A model generated the notes under the pieces. It was not told where the DNA came from. It searched no databases and worked only from the letters and a program-made list of their open reading frames with translations. A DNA stretch of 64,000 nucleotides, taken from assembly GCF_001423185.1 (NCBI RefSeq), contig NZ_LMOB01000001.1, positions 434,001 through 498,000 on the forward strand. The letters are read 5' to 3'. This document shows, in pieces, positions 8,689-16,452 of the stretch. The DNA is from Plantibacter sp. Leaf314. GTDB taxonomy: Bacteria > Actinomycetota > Actinomycetes > Actinomycetales > Microbacteriaceae. Each line of letters opens with the position of its first letter. Positions within the stretch are counted from its first letter, which is position 1. Made by a program: the position numbers and the translations under genes.

Positions 8689-10236
8689 TCAGCGGGCTGC
8701 GAGCATCCGGTCGGCGGTCCGCACCGACAACGCCATCTGGGCGAGGCCCGGGTTCGCCGCCAGGGCGCTCGGGAACGTGGAGTTGTCGCAGATCCACAGG
8801 TTGTCGATGTCGTGCGACCGACCGTCGCCATCGACGACGCCCTCGGATGGATCGGTGCTCATCCGGCACGTCCCCAGCGTGTGCGCCGTGCGTGCGAGCA
8901 CCCGGGTGCTCCGAGCGCCTGCCGCCGTGAGGATGTCCGTCATCGTCCGGATGGCGTGACGGTCGATGGCCTCCTCGTTCGCGCCGGGCGAGAAGGTGAT
9001 CGACGCCCGCGGCAGACCCCACTCGTCCTCCTCCGAGGACAGCTCGAGGCGGTTGCCGTCGGCGGGGAGGCACTCGGCGTTCATGCCGATGCCGGCGCTG
9101 TGACGTGACAACTCGAGTTCGTCCATCAGTTCCGAACCCCACAGGCCACCGCCGCGCACGAGTGTCGTGGCGTAGTTGAAGGGCATGACGCCGAGACTCT
9201 GCAGGAGGTATCCGCCGACGAAATCGGCGTCCTTCGGACGCAGGAAGTCCTCGGTGATGAGTGCCGACGGGTAGCCGCGGTATCCGCGGATCTGCTCGTC
9301 GAACCGGCCCCACACCTGGACGGCGCCGTGGGCGAGGAAGTTGCGTCCCACCTGGCCACTGGAGTTGGCGATCCCGTTGTGGAGCAGGAGGCGGGGCGTC
9401 TCGATCCCACCGCCGGCGAGCACGAGCGCCGCGCACCGCTGCCGATGGTCGGCACCGTCCTGCCGGTAGACCACGCCGGTGACCTGACCGCGAGCGTCGC
9501 GCTCGATGGTGTGGACGACCGCATCCGGACGGATCTCCGCGCCGGCCGCGACGGCGGCCGGGAGGTAGGTGATGGCCGTCGTCGCCTTCGCACCGTGGCG
9601 TTCGCCCTGGTGGATCGATCCGACGTTCGTCGTCGCGCGCCGCAGGCCGTGGTGGGGCTGGTCGCGGTCGCGGGTGATGATCGCGGCTGGTGCGTCCGTG
9701 GCCCGGATCCCGAGGGCGTCGGCACCCTTCGCCATGAGGTCCGCCGGGGCGTTGCGCTGCGGCGGAGCGTACAGGTACGTGCGCGCCGGGTCCCAGGGGT
9801 ACGGCGTCGGACCGGAGACGCCGATGAACGCCTCGACCTCCTCGACGTAGCGGGTCAGCTCCGCGTGGTCGACGGGCCAGTCCATTCCCTGCCCGGTGTC
9901 GCTGCGCAGGCGCAGGTCGCGGGCATCAGGACGTGGGGTGAACGCGCCCCAGTGCACCGTGCCACCGCCGACGCCGAATCCGCTGTTGTTCGGACCGAAC
10001 GCGGTCGGGGCGTCGCCGCCGCTGAACCGGCTGGACATCCAGTTGATCGTGGTCGCATCGACCTCGTCCGGGGTGGATTCGGCCGGATCGTGGTTCGGCC
10101 CGGCTTCGAGGGCGACGACACGGAGGCCCTGCGCGGCGAGGCGTGCGAGCAGTGGCGCACCTCCCGCTCCGGTCCCGACCACGACGACGTCGACGCTGTC
10201 CTCGAGGTCGTACGTCTGCATGGAATCGAGGTTCAC
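8689..10236 (-). CDS. GMC-family FAD oxidoreductase (gluconate/choline dehydrogenase-like large subunit)
   Basis: 515 residues from the GTG at 10236, which overlaps the preceding stop as GTGA; an internal ATG at 10221 is possible. N-terminal FAD-binding motif VVVVGTGAGGAPLLARLA, GGGTVHWGAF, and the C-terminal GMC block with HTLGTCRM, a catalytic-site NPGLAQMAL and a VVDGDGR turn. It is the catalytic subunit of a membrane- or cytoplasm-linked polyol/sugar-acid dehydrogenase pairing with a subunit-3 partner. Here that partner is fused to a hydrolase in the gene before it. Substrate unknown. Confidence 0.88.
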   Translation of the reverse strand: MNLDSMQTYDLEDSVDVVVVGTGAGGAPLLARLAAQGLRVVALEAGPNHDPAESTPDEVDATTINWMSSRFSGGDAPTAFGPNNSGFGVGGGTVHWGAFTPRPDARDLRLRSDTGQGMDWPVDHAELTRYVEEVEAFIGVSGPTPYPWDPARTYLYAPPQRNAPADLMAKGADALGIRATDAPAAIITRDRDQPHHGLRRATTNVGSIHQGERHGAKATTAITYLPAAVAAGAEIRPDAVVHTIERDARGQVTGVVYRQDGADHRQRCAALVLAGGGIETPRLLLHNGIANSSGQVGRNFLAHGAVQVWGRFDEQIRGYRGYPSALITEDFLRPKDADFVGGYLLQSLGVMPFNYATTLVRGGGLWGSELMDELELSRHSAGIGMNAECLPADGNRLELSSEEDEWGLPRASITFSPGANEEAIDRHAIRTMTDILTAAGARSTRVLARTAHTLGTCRMSTDPSEGVVDGDGRSHDIDNLWICDNSTFPSALAANPGLAQMALSVRTADRMLAAR

Positions 10237-11624
10237 GCGGTGTCCTTCTGCGTCTGGTCGAGTGGGGCGACGCCGAGGTCGGAGGGCTCCCACTCGTCTC
10301 GGGTGTCTGCGGCGAGTTGCTGGTAGCCGGCGAAGTCGACGTCCTCGGCTCCGGTCGCGAAGCCGTCGTAGCCGACCCGCGCGAGGGACGCCGGGTGGAT
10401 GAGCCATTCCCGCACGAGGTCGACGCGCAGGTCCTCGAACCAGCGACGCAGCTCGTCTCCCGCCACGGTCCCGCCGGGCACGCCCTTCCCGTCGATGACG
10501 TCGCGGATCATCGCGTCCTGGCCGTCGGGTGAGGTCGGCCAAGCCGGCAGGAGCTCGTCCAGGCCGACGCGGTAGGCCTCATCGTCCGTCAAGGCCCCCA
10601 TCGGCCGCCAGCCGTCGCCGCCGCCTGCTGCGAGGTCGGTGTCGACGCGCGCGGCGAGGTCGATCGCCCCGCCGACCGGCTGCGGCACGAGCCGCGCGGC
10701 GATCTGTCGGAGCAGGTCGAGCTGCTCCGGCTCCAACACACGCGATCGGTATGCGGCAGCGTCGGGCAACGCCCGTCGTGCAAGGGCGCTCCGGACGCGC
10801 GTCGTGGTGCGTGGTGAGGCGATGACGCGCCCCCACTCGGCGGGCACGAGCGCGCTGTGGACGAGGATCTCGTCCCACAGCTCCGTGATCGCGTGCGCGA
10901 CCTCGGCAGGGCGTTCGAGCGGGAGCAGGTGTCCCGCTCCGGCGAGGGAGACGAATCGCGCACGCGGATATACACCGGACAGCAGGTCCGGCTGCACGGC
11001 GGCACCGAGCGCATCGTCCTGGTCGCCAGCGAGGACGGTGCACGGGAGGTCCAGGACGCCGACGGACGAGGTGGTGTCCTCGAGACTGCCCTGCTCCAGC
11101 CAGCGTCGCCACGCCACCGGCGACATGGCCTGCACGGACGCGACGGTCGGCTGCTGGAGCTCGGCCGACAGCGGAGCACCCACATTGTCGTCGACGAAGG
11201 TCTGCGCATCGGCTTCGGCGATGCGGCCGTCCTCGACCCAGGCGAGCATCTGACTGCGCTTCTCGTCGGGCATCGGTTCGGGTGTCGGCGGCGACGGTGC
11301 GAGGAGGACCACCCCGAGGAGACCGAAGACGGGGATGTCGCCGTCCCGCACCCGGGACGCGATCCCGGCAGCGATCTTCCCGCCCATGCTGTGCGCACAC
11401 AGCAGCCATGGGCCGCCGTCGGCCTCGTCCGCGATCACCGCGAGGGCGGTGTCGATCTGTGCGGACACCGAACCGTCGGGCGCATCGGCGGAGCCGCCCT
11501 GACCGGGGAGGGTGACGGGGACGACCCGGAAGCGGTCACCGAGCTCATGAGCGAGGGGCTGCGCCGCCGCCGCGTCCAGGCCGAGCCCGGGAAGGAAGAA
11601 GACCGTGCACTCGGCCGCGGTCAC
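10233..11624 (-). CDS. Fusion: alpha/beta hydrolase plus gluconate 2-dehydrogenase subunit-3-like domain
   Basis: 463 residues from the GTG at 11624 (GTGA overlap with the upstream dehydrogenase). Residues 1-255 are an alpha/beta hydrolase: FFLPGLG oxyanion loop, nucleophile AHSMGG (Ser79), acid AGDQD (Asp201 region) and GAGHLLP (His232). Residues about 295-455 resemble the small subunit of gluconate 2-dehydrogenase-type complexes, which normally partners a GMC enzyme. The frame runs continuously through both parts and the GMC gene overlaps its end. No twin-arginine signal is visible. The subunit-3 assignment rests on pattern and context. Confidence 0.75.
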   Translation of the reverse strand: MTAAECTVFFLPGLGLDAAAAQPLAHELGDRFRVVPVTLPGQGGSADAPDGSVSAQIDTALAVIADEADGGPWLLCAHSMGGKIAAGIASRVRDGDIPVFGLLGVVLLAPSPPTPEPMPDEKRSQMLAWVEDGRIAEADAQTFVDDNVGAPLSAELQQPTVASVQAMSPVAWRRWLEQGSLEDTTSSVGVLDLPCTVLAGDQDDALGAAVQPDLLSGVYPRARFVSLAGAGHLLPLERPAEVAHAITELWDEILVHSALVPAEWGRVIASPRTTTRVRSALARRALPDAAAYRSRVLEPEQLDLLRQIAARLVPQPVGGAIDLAARVDTDLAAGGGDGWRPMGALTDDEAYRVGLDELLPAWPTSPDGQDAMIRDVIDGKGVPGGTVAGDELRRWFEDLRVDLVREWLIHPASLARVGYDGFATGAEDVDFAGYQQLAADTRDEWEPSDLGVAPLDQTQKDTA

Positions 11625-12520
11625 GGAGTGACCATGCCGCCGTTGACGTTCAGCGTGGCACCGGAGACGTACCCGGATTCCGCTGAGGCCAGGTAGACGT
11701 AGGCCGGCGCGAGCTCGGCAGGCTGCCCCGCCCGCTGGTAGGTGTTCTCGTCGTCGAAGTTCGTCATCTGCTCGTCCGACACGCCGTCGGACACCTGCAG
11801 TGCGGTCCACACGGGGCCAGGGGCGACCACGTTGACGCGGATCCCCCGGTCGGCGAGCTGCAGGGCGAGACCCTTCGACAGGTTGTTGATCGCGGCCTTC
11901 GTCGCGGCGTAGTCGAGCCGGTCGGGCGACGGCTTGTAGGCCTCCAGCGATGCCGTGTTGACGATGCTCGCACCGGCACCGAGGTGCGCGAGCGCGGCCT
12001 TGGTGATCCAGAAGTTCGCGAAGACGTTCGTCCGGAAGGTCTCCTCGAACTGTTCGTCGCTGAGGTCCTCCACGCGGTCGACGGCGATCTGCTTGCCGGC
12101 GTTGTTGACGAGGATGTCCAGACCGCCGAGGAAGTCGGCGGCCTCCGACACGAGCCGGCGGCATTCGGCGGCGTGCGAGACGTCGGCGACGATCGCCAGG
12201 CCGCGTCGCCCGGCCTCGTCGATGAGCCCGAGCACGTGCTCGGCGTCCTCCTCCTCACCCGGAAGATGCGCGATGACCACGTCGGCGCCCTCCCTGGCGA
12301 ACGCGATCGCCGTGGCGGCACCGATACCGGAGTCGCCGCCGGTGATCAGGGCCTTGCGACCGGAGAGTCGTCCGCTCCCCCGGTAGCTCGATTCGCCGAG
12401 GTCGGGAACCGGCGTCATCCGGGCCTGGACGCCGGGCTCCGGCTGGTGCTGCAATGGTGGTTCGACCCGGGCGTATCGGGTCACAGGATTGGTCAGCTCG
12501 TACTGGTCATGCGGGGACAT
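11621..12520 (-). CDS. Short-chain dehydrogenase/reductase, YghA-type
   Basis: 299 residues from ATG 12520; a GTG three codons upstream (12529) is an alternative. It has the long N-terminal extension of the YghA/general-stress SDRs (DQYELTNPVTRY...), then the NAD(P) motif TGGDSGIG (60-67), NNAG (139-142), catalytic Ser191, Tyr204 and Lys208 (DYAATKAA). First gene of a three-gene operon with the hydrolase fusion and GMC oxidoreductase. The set suggests sequential oxidation of a polyol, sugar acid or ester; the substrate is not evident. Confidence 0.88.
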   Translation of the reverse strand: MSPHDQYELTNPVTRYARVEPPLQHQPEPGVQARMTPVPDLGESSYRGSGRLSGRKALITGGDSGIGAATAIAFAREGADVVIAHLPGEEEDAEHVLGLIDEAGRRGLAIVADVSHAAECRRLVSEAADFLGGLDILVNNAGKQIAVDRVEDLSDEQFEETFRTNVFANFWITKAALAHLGAGASIVNTASLEAYKPSPDRLDYAATKAAINNLSKGLALQLADRGIRVNVVAPGPVWTALQVSDGVSDEQMTNFDDENTYQRAGQPAELAPAYVYLASAESGYVSGATLNVNGGMVTP

Positions 12521-12620
12521 GACGACCACGCTAGACGAGTGACCGGTCGACCTCGGTGGGGTTGCGCTCGGGCCGTCAGCCGGTCATGAGACCGGGCGGA
12601 CGACTCGTATCGGGGACCGG

Positions 12621-13922
12621 TCAGCAGAACGACGAGGGTCCGCCCCAGCCGCCGACCCAGGCCTCGAGGCGAGGGTCGGACCGCAGCGGGAACACGCCCT
12701 CGGCGACGAGCCGTTCCGTCGTGAACGCGGCAGGGCCGCCCCAGCGCTGCGCTCGACGCGTGGCGCGCCGCGACCGCAGGGTGCCGAGCGGGATGCCTTC
12801 GTCGTCGACGAGCTCGATGGTGCCCACCTCGCCCGTTCCGAGGCGTCCGGCGGCGTCCGTGATCCACGCCGGGTCGAGGACGACGACGGGTCGCTCGAGG
12901 TCCCACGTCACGCGCGCGTCGGTCTGATCCGATCCGATGACCACGCGCGGGTCGTCCCGGAGCTCCGGCGCTCCATCGTCCTCGAGGACCAACCTGGCCT
13001 GCGGGAAGGCGGCGAGGAAGGAGTCCGCCGCGATGAACCGGGCGGCCCCGCTGTGCTCACCCCGCAGCCGCATCACGACGTCGACCGCGTCCGACCACAG
13101 GGCTCTCGGTGCGGAACCCGGGACGGGGATCGCCGAGAGCAGCCGGGTCGTCTGCGCGTTCGCGCGGTGCATGCCGGAGTCGGCGCGCCCGGCCCACTCC
13201 GCTCCGTCGTGCCAGGCCACCGCGGCGGGCACGTGAGCGAGCACGGCACCGGCCTGCCACATCCGGTGCGCCCACTCCCAGTCCTCGCCGCCGTACGTGG
13301 TGAAGGTCTCGTCGAAACCGCCGACCTCGTCGAACATTGCCCGCGAACACGCGATGACCGCTCCGATCACGAACCGGTAGGACCGGTCGTCCGCCTCGAG
13401 GAGGTCGTGCGACCTGGCGTACGCCTCGGCGAGCCAGGCGGGTTCGGCCAGTTCACGACCGGCCGCAGCCTCGACGACGGGCACGTCCGGATCGATGCCG
13501 GAGAAGTCGGCGTGGCGGCGACGGCCCACGGTGACGGCCTCGGGCAGCAGGGCCGGCAGCCGGGTCAGCGCCCGGACGTAGCCCGGCTCCGGGACCGTGT
13601 CGGCGTCGAGAAAGCACAGCAGTTCACCGCTGCTCGCGCGCACACCGAGGTTGCGGACCGCCGCGAGGCGGAAGCCCTGGTCCTCCTGCCGGACGTGGAT
13701 CACGTCGTCGGGCACCTCGACCACGCCCGGTGAACCGTCGTCGGCGACGACGATCTCCAGCAGCTCGCGCGGGTAGTCCTGCGCGGCGAGGGCGTGCAGC
13801 GTGCGGCCGAGCTCGCCGGGCTGGTCGTAGTGCGCGACGATCACCGACACCCGAGGGAGCGGATCGGGGTGGATCCCGTCGAGTGTGTCCCAACGGTTGC
13901 CGACGACCCAGGGCCGCCTCAT
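12621..13922 (-). CDS. Family 2 glycosyltransferase with galactosyltransferase-type C-terminal motif
   Basis: 433 residues from ATG 13922, overlapping the preceding stop (ATGA). GT-A fold: RVSVIVAHYDQPGELGRTL at about 24-42, VADDGS, the metal-binding FLDADTV, and the later FDETFTTYGGEDWEWAHRM block seen in polypeptide/galactosyl transferases. The last 130 residues are of unknown fold. Last gene of a three-gene operon with a GT4-like transferase and a WcbI-domain protein, so probably makes a capsule or wall-glycan side chain. Confidence 0.85.
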   Translation of the reverse strand: MRRPWVVGNRWDTLDGIHPDPLPRVSVIVAHYDQPGELGRTLHALAAQDYPRELLEIVVADDGSPGVVEVPDDVIHVRQEDQGFRLAAVRNLGVRASSGELLCFLDADTVPEPGYVRALTRLPALLPEAVTVGRRRHADFSGIDPDVPVVEAAAGRELAEPAWLAEAYARSHDLLEADDRSYRFVIGAVIACSRAMFDEVGGFDETFTTYGGEDWEWAHRMWQAGAVLAHVPAAVAWHDGAEWAGRADSGMHRANAQTTRLLSAIPVPGSAPRALWSDAVDVVMRLRGEHSGAARFIAADSFLAAFPQARLVLEDDGAPELRDDPRVVIGSDQTDARVTWDLERPVVVLDPAWITDAAGRLGTGEVGTIELVDDEGIPLGTLRSRRATRRAQRWGGPAAFTTERLVAEGVFPLRSDPRLEAWVGGWGGPSSFC

Positions 13923-14890
13923 GCGTCCAGCCCGTCCCACCAGCGCAGGTACGAGTCCGTCGCCTCCGTCCACGACATCGGCAGGCGCCGCAAGCCGTGC
14001 CAGGTCTGCTGTGGCTGTTCGGCGGCGCTGCGGACCGCGACCGCGAGGTCCGATTCGTCGACGGACGTCAACGCACCCGGGCGCAGGGCGGCCATCTCGT
14101 CGATGTACCGGTTGCGCATGGCCACCGGTCGCCGACCCCAGCCGATCCAGGACGCGAGCGAACCGGATGCCGAGACGTGTCGGTGCGCGATGACGGGGAC
14201 GGCGACGGCTCTCCCCCGCCGGGCGATCTCCGCATCGTCGAGCCAACCGGTCACTTCGACGCCGACGCCGAGGGCACCGGCACGACGGATGAAGGCCTCG
14301 AGGTCGGCGGCGTGTCCGTCGGAGGCGCGGCCGAGGACCGTCAGTCGGGTCATCCCGGCGGCCGCTGCGGCCGCCGCCGCCTCGTCGTGTCCCTTGCCGG
14401 GGTAGAAGAAGCCGAGGACGCCGACGGATCCGTCGGGCACCTGTGGCTGTTCTCCGTCCTGGACTTCGACCGGCAACGGGATCCGGGCGACCGGCCCTGA
14501 CCAGACACCCTCCTCGCGGAGGAGTTCCCGCTCGTGGTCGCTGTTGATGACCACGCCGCGCGCGGCCGCTGCCACCCGGGCGTAGGCGGCCCGCCGACGT
14601 GGGAGGTTGTGCGCCCCGTCGGAGGCCTGCGGGACGTCGTGCAGGGTGACACTCACCCGCAACCGCGCTGCGAGCTGGACGAAGTCGTCGGCGGCGTGCT
14701 CCGGTGACCCGCCCCAGAGGCGATCGGTGAAGTGCGCGTGCACCGCGGTGCCGTCGGCGAGGCGATCGAGGTGCGTCGCGTCGACGCTCCGGACGGCCGG
14801 ATGCCGCGCGGCGACCTCGGCGGCCAGTTCCCGCGCGTAGACGGCGACGCCGTGGTTGCCCGCGTGGACGAGGAGGAGCGGCACCTCCAT
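13919..14890 (-). CDS. GT4-like glycosyltransferase
   Basis: 323 residues from ATG 14890 (a GTG one codon earlier at 14893 is equally placed). Starts PLLLVHAGNHGVAVYARELA, a nucleotide-sugar transferase-like Rossmann start with bound-acceptor region. Later GVLGFFYPGKGHDEA and VTGWLDDAEIARRGRAVAVPVIAHRHVSASGS match the second GT-B domain (a short version lacking the usual EX7E in clear form). Overlaps both neighbours. Likely acts in the cytoplasm on a lipid-linked or protein acceptor in glycan assembly. Confidence 0.75.
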   Translation of the reverse strand: MEVPLLLVHAGNHGVAVYARELAAEVAARHPAVRSVDATHLDRLADGTAVHAHFTDRLWGGSPEHAADDFVQLAARLRVSVTLHDVPQASDGAHNLPRRRAAYARVAAAARGVVINSDHERELLREEGVWSGPVARIPLPVEVQDGEQPQVPDGSVGVLGFFYPGKGHDEAAAAAAAAGMTRLTVLGRASDGHAADLEAFIRRAGALGVGVEVTGWLDDAEIARRGRAVAVPVIAHRHVSASGSLASWIGWGRRPVAMRNRYIDEMAALRPGALTSVDESDLAVAVRSAAEQPQQTWHGLRRLPMSWTEATDSYLRWWDGLDA

Positions 14891-15819
14891 CACGCGTCAC
14901 GCCAGACGGCGAGGAGGTCCGTCAGCCTGCCGACGGCCGCGACGACGAGGCCGGGGTGGGACGCGTACCAGTCGGTGTGGGCGGCGCGAACCTCGGCGTC
15001 GTCGATCTCGGCACCGTCCACGATCCAGTGGTCACGAGGCTGGTCGGCGAGGGACCACGCGTCGACGACCTCGGGAAGCAGCGGTGCATGCACGGCGTTC
15101 AGCAGGGGCCGACCGGGATCGGTGACGCCACCGCCCAGACCGAGCACGCCGAGCACCCTCACCCCCAGGGGAAGCCAGATCGCGTTCCCGGGGTGGTTGA
15201 CCGTGCGGACGTGATCGGCGGTGACCTCGTCGAACAGATCGGAGACCGCCACGTCGGTGAGCGCTTCACGCGTGCGGAGCACCTCGAGCGAGGACTGACC
15301 GATCGCCCGCACGGCGTCCGGCGGCAACGCCGACGCGACAGGGATGCCGGCAGTAGCGGCAAGCGTCCGGACGTCGTGGTAGTCGACGATCGGGAGGCTC
15401 TCCTCGAACGCCGGGATCCGGATGGAAGCCTGGAACGGGTACAGTCCTCCGAAGCGCACCGGCGGCAGGGTCAGGACCCGGCCGTCGGTGGCGGCCGCCA
15501 CCTGCCTGGTTCCGAGCGGCAGCCCGTGATAGTCGTCGCGGACGGGCTGCGTCACCACACTGTGGGCGCTCCGCACGACCTCGTGAAGGCGCTCGGCGTC
15601 CTCGGCGGTCATCTCGTGCACGGCGGGAACGCGCACGAAGCGTCGTCCCTCGGCGTCCATCACCGTGCGGAGCGATTCGGCCTGACAGTTGCCGAGCACC
15701 ACGCCGAAGTCGGCCGGGAGCGGCGCGAGCCCGTAGAACTCCGCGTAGTGCCGTCGACGCGCCGACACCGATGTCTCGGAGGGCGCGCTGATCGTGCCCG
15801 GGTCGGCGGTGAGGCTCAT
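14890..15819 (-). CDS. WcbI-domain polysaccharide biosynthesis protein
   Basis: 309 residues from ATG 15819. It carries the WcbI-type start FGVVLGNCQAESLRTVM (residues about 38-54) and downstream VVTQPVRDDYHGL and LPPVRFGGLYPF blocks. The WcbI family binds coenzyme A and is required for capsule formation in Burkholderia; its exact reaction is not settled. First gene of the WcbI-GT-GT operon. The upstream 227 bases are shared with the divergent His-rich gene. Confidence 0.78.
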   Translation of the reverse strand: MSLTADPGTISAPSETSVSARRRHYAEFYGLAPLPADFGVVLGNCQAESLRTVMDAEGRRFVRVPAVHEMTAEDAERLHEVVRSAHSVVTQPVRDDYHGLPLGTRQVAAATDGRVLTLPPVRFGGLYPFQASIRIPAFEESLPIVDYHDVRTLAATAGIPVASALPPDAVRAIGQSSLEVLRTREALTDVAVSDLFDEVTADHVRTVNHPGNAIWLPLGVRVLGVLGLGGGVTDPGRPLLNAVHAPLLPEVVDAWSLADQPRDHWIVDGAEIDDAEVRAAHTDWYASHPGLVVAAVGRLTDLLAVWRDA

Positions 15820-15952
15820 GCTCCGACCGTATACCGTCGCCGGAGACCGGAGGTTCCTGCGGCCATGAGGTTGCGCAGAGGCCCTACCGTCTGCCAGTCG
15901 GTCGGTCGGCGCCATACCTGCCTGTGGCGTGAGCGACCAGGTCTATCGGCGA

Positions 15953-15967
15953 TGACAACCGTTATCG
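15953..15967. promoter_or_regulatory. Zur-like box upstream of the His-rich gene
   Basis: TGACAAC-C-GTTATCG is a 7-1-7 imperfect palindrome (5 of 7 positions symmetric) resembling actinobacterial Zur boxes of the TGA-A-C/T-TCA type. It sits in an AT-rich patch 80 bases before the His-rich zinc-binding gene. Zinc-dependent repression is inferred from box shape and the product. Confidence 0.5.
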
Positions 15968-16046
15968 ATTACATGAAGACATTGCAATTCGTTTATGTAT
16001 GTGGTGCGATGGATCCATCGCCGGACCTGCAACTGAAGGAGCACCC

Positions 16047-16343
16047 ATGAGCACCACCGAGATCCACGCCGAGCACACCCTCGCCGACCACACCCACGGA
16101 GCCGACTGCGGCCACGAGGCCGTCGCGCACGAGGACCACACCGACTACGTGCACGGCACGCACCACCACGCCGAGCACGGCGACCACTACGACGAGCACG
16201 AGAGCGTCGCCGAGCACACCGTCACGGACCACGCTCACGGTGACGACTGCGGCCACGAGGCCGTCCAGCACGGCGACCACGTCGACTTCGTCCACGAGGG
16301 TCACAAGCACGCCGCCCACGGCGAGCACTACGACGAGCACTGA
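16047..16343 (+). CDS. Histidine-rich tandem-repeat zinc-binding small protein
   Basis: 98 residues from ATG 16047 with AAGGAG just upstream. The protein is two near-identical copies of a 37-residue unit, each with GxDCGHEAV, GDHxDxVH or EDHTDYVH, and a final HYDEH; about a quarter of residues are His. No signal peptide. Such actinobacterial proteins are often labelled zinc transporter permease, but the sequence has no membrane segment, so a cytosolic zinc buffer is more likely. The Zur-like box upstream fits derepression under zinc limitation. Followed by a strong terminator. Confidence 0.85.
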   Translation: MSTTEIHAEHTLADHTHGADCGHEAVAHEDHTDYVHGTHHHAEHGDHYDEHESVAEHTVTDHAHGDDCGHEAVQHGDHVDFVHEGHKHAAHGEHYDEH

Positions 16344-16360
16344 GCCCGTCCCTGCTGAAC

Positions 16361-16398
16361 GCCTGAGGGCCCCGACCGGACGGTCGGGGCCCTCAGGC
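16361..16398. terminator. 18-bp perfect hairpin between converging genes
   Basis: Bases 16361-16378 and 16381-16398 are exact reverse complements, giving a very stable stem with a minimal loop. It lies 18 bases after the His-rich gene stop and 55 bases from the end of the opposing sensor kinase gene. There is no T-run, so a bidirectional GC-rich terminator is inferred. Confidence 0.85.
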
Positions 16399-16452
16399 CT
16401 TCCCGGACCGCCCCTTGACCGGGCAAGCCCGGCGGGGCCAGGGTTCGACGTC

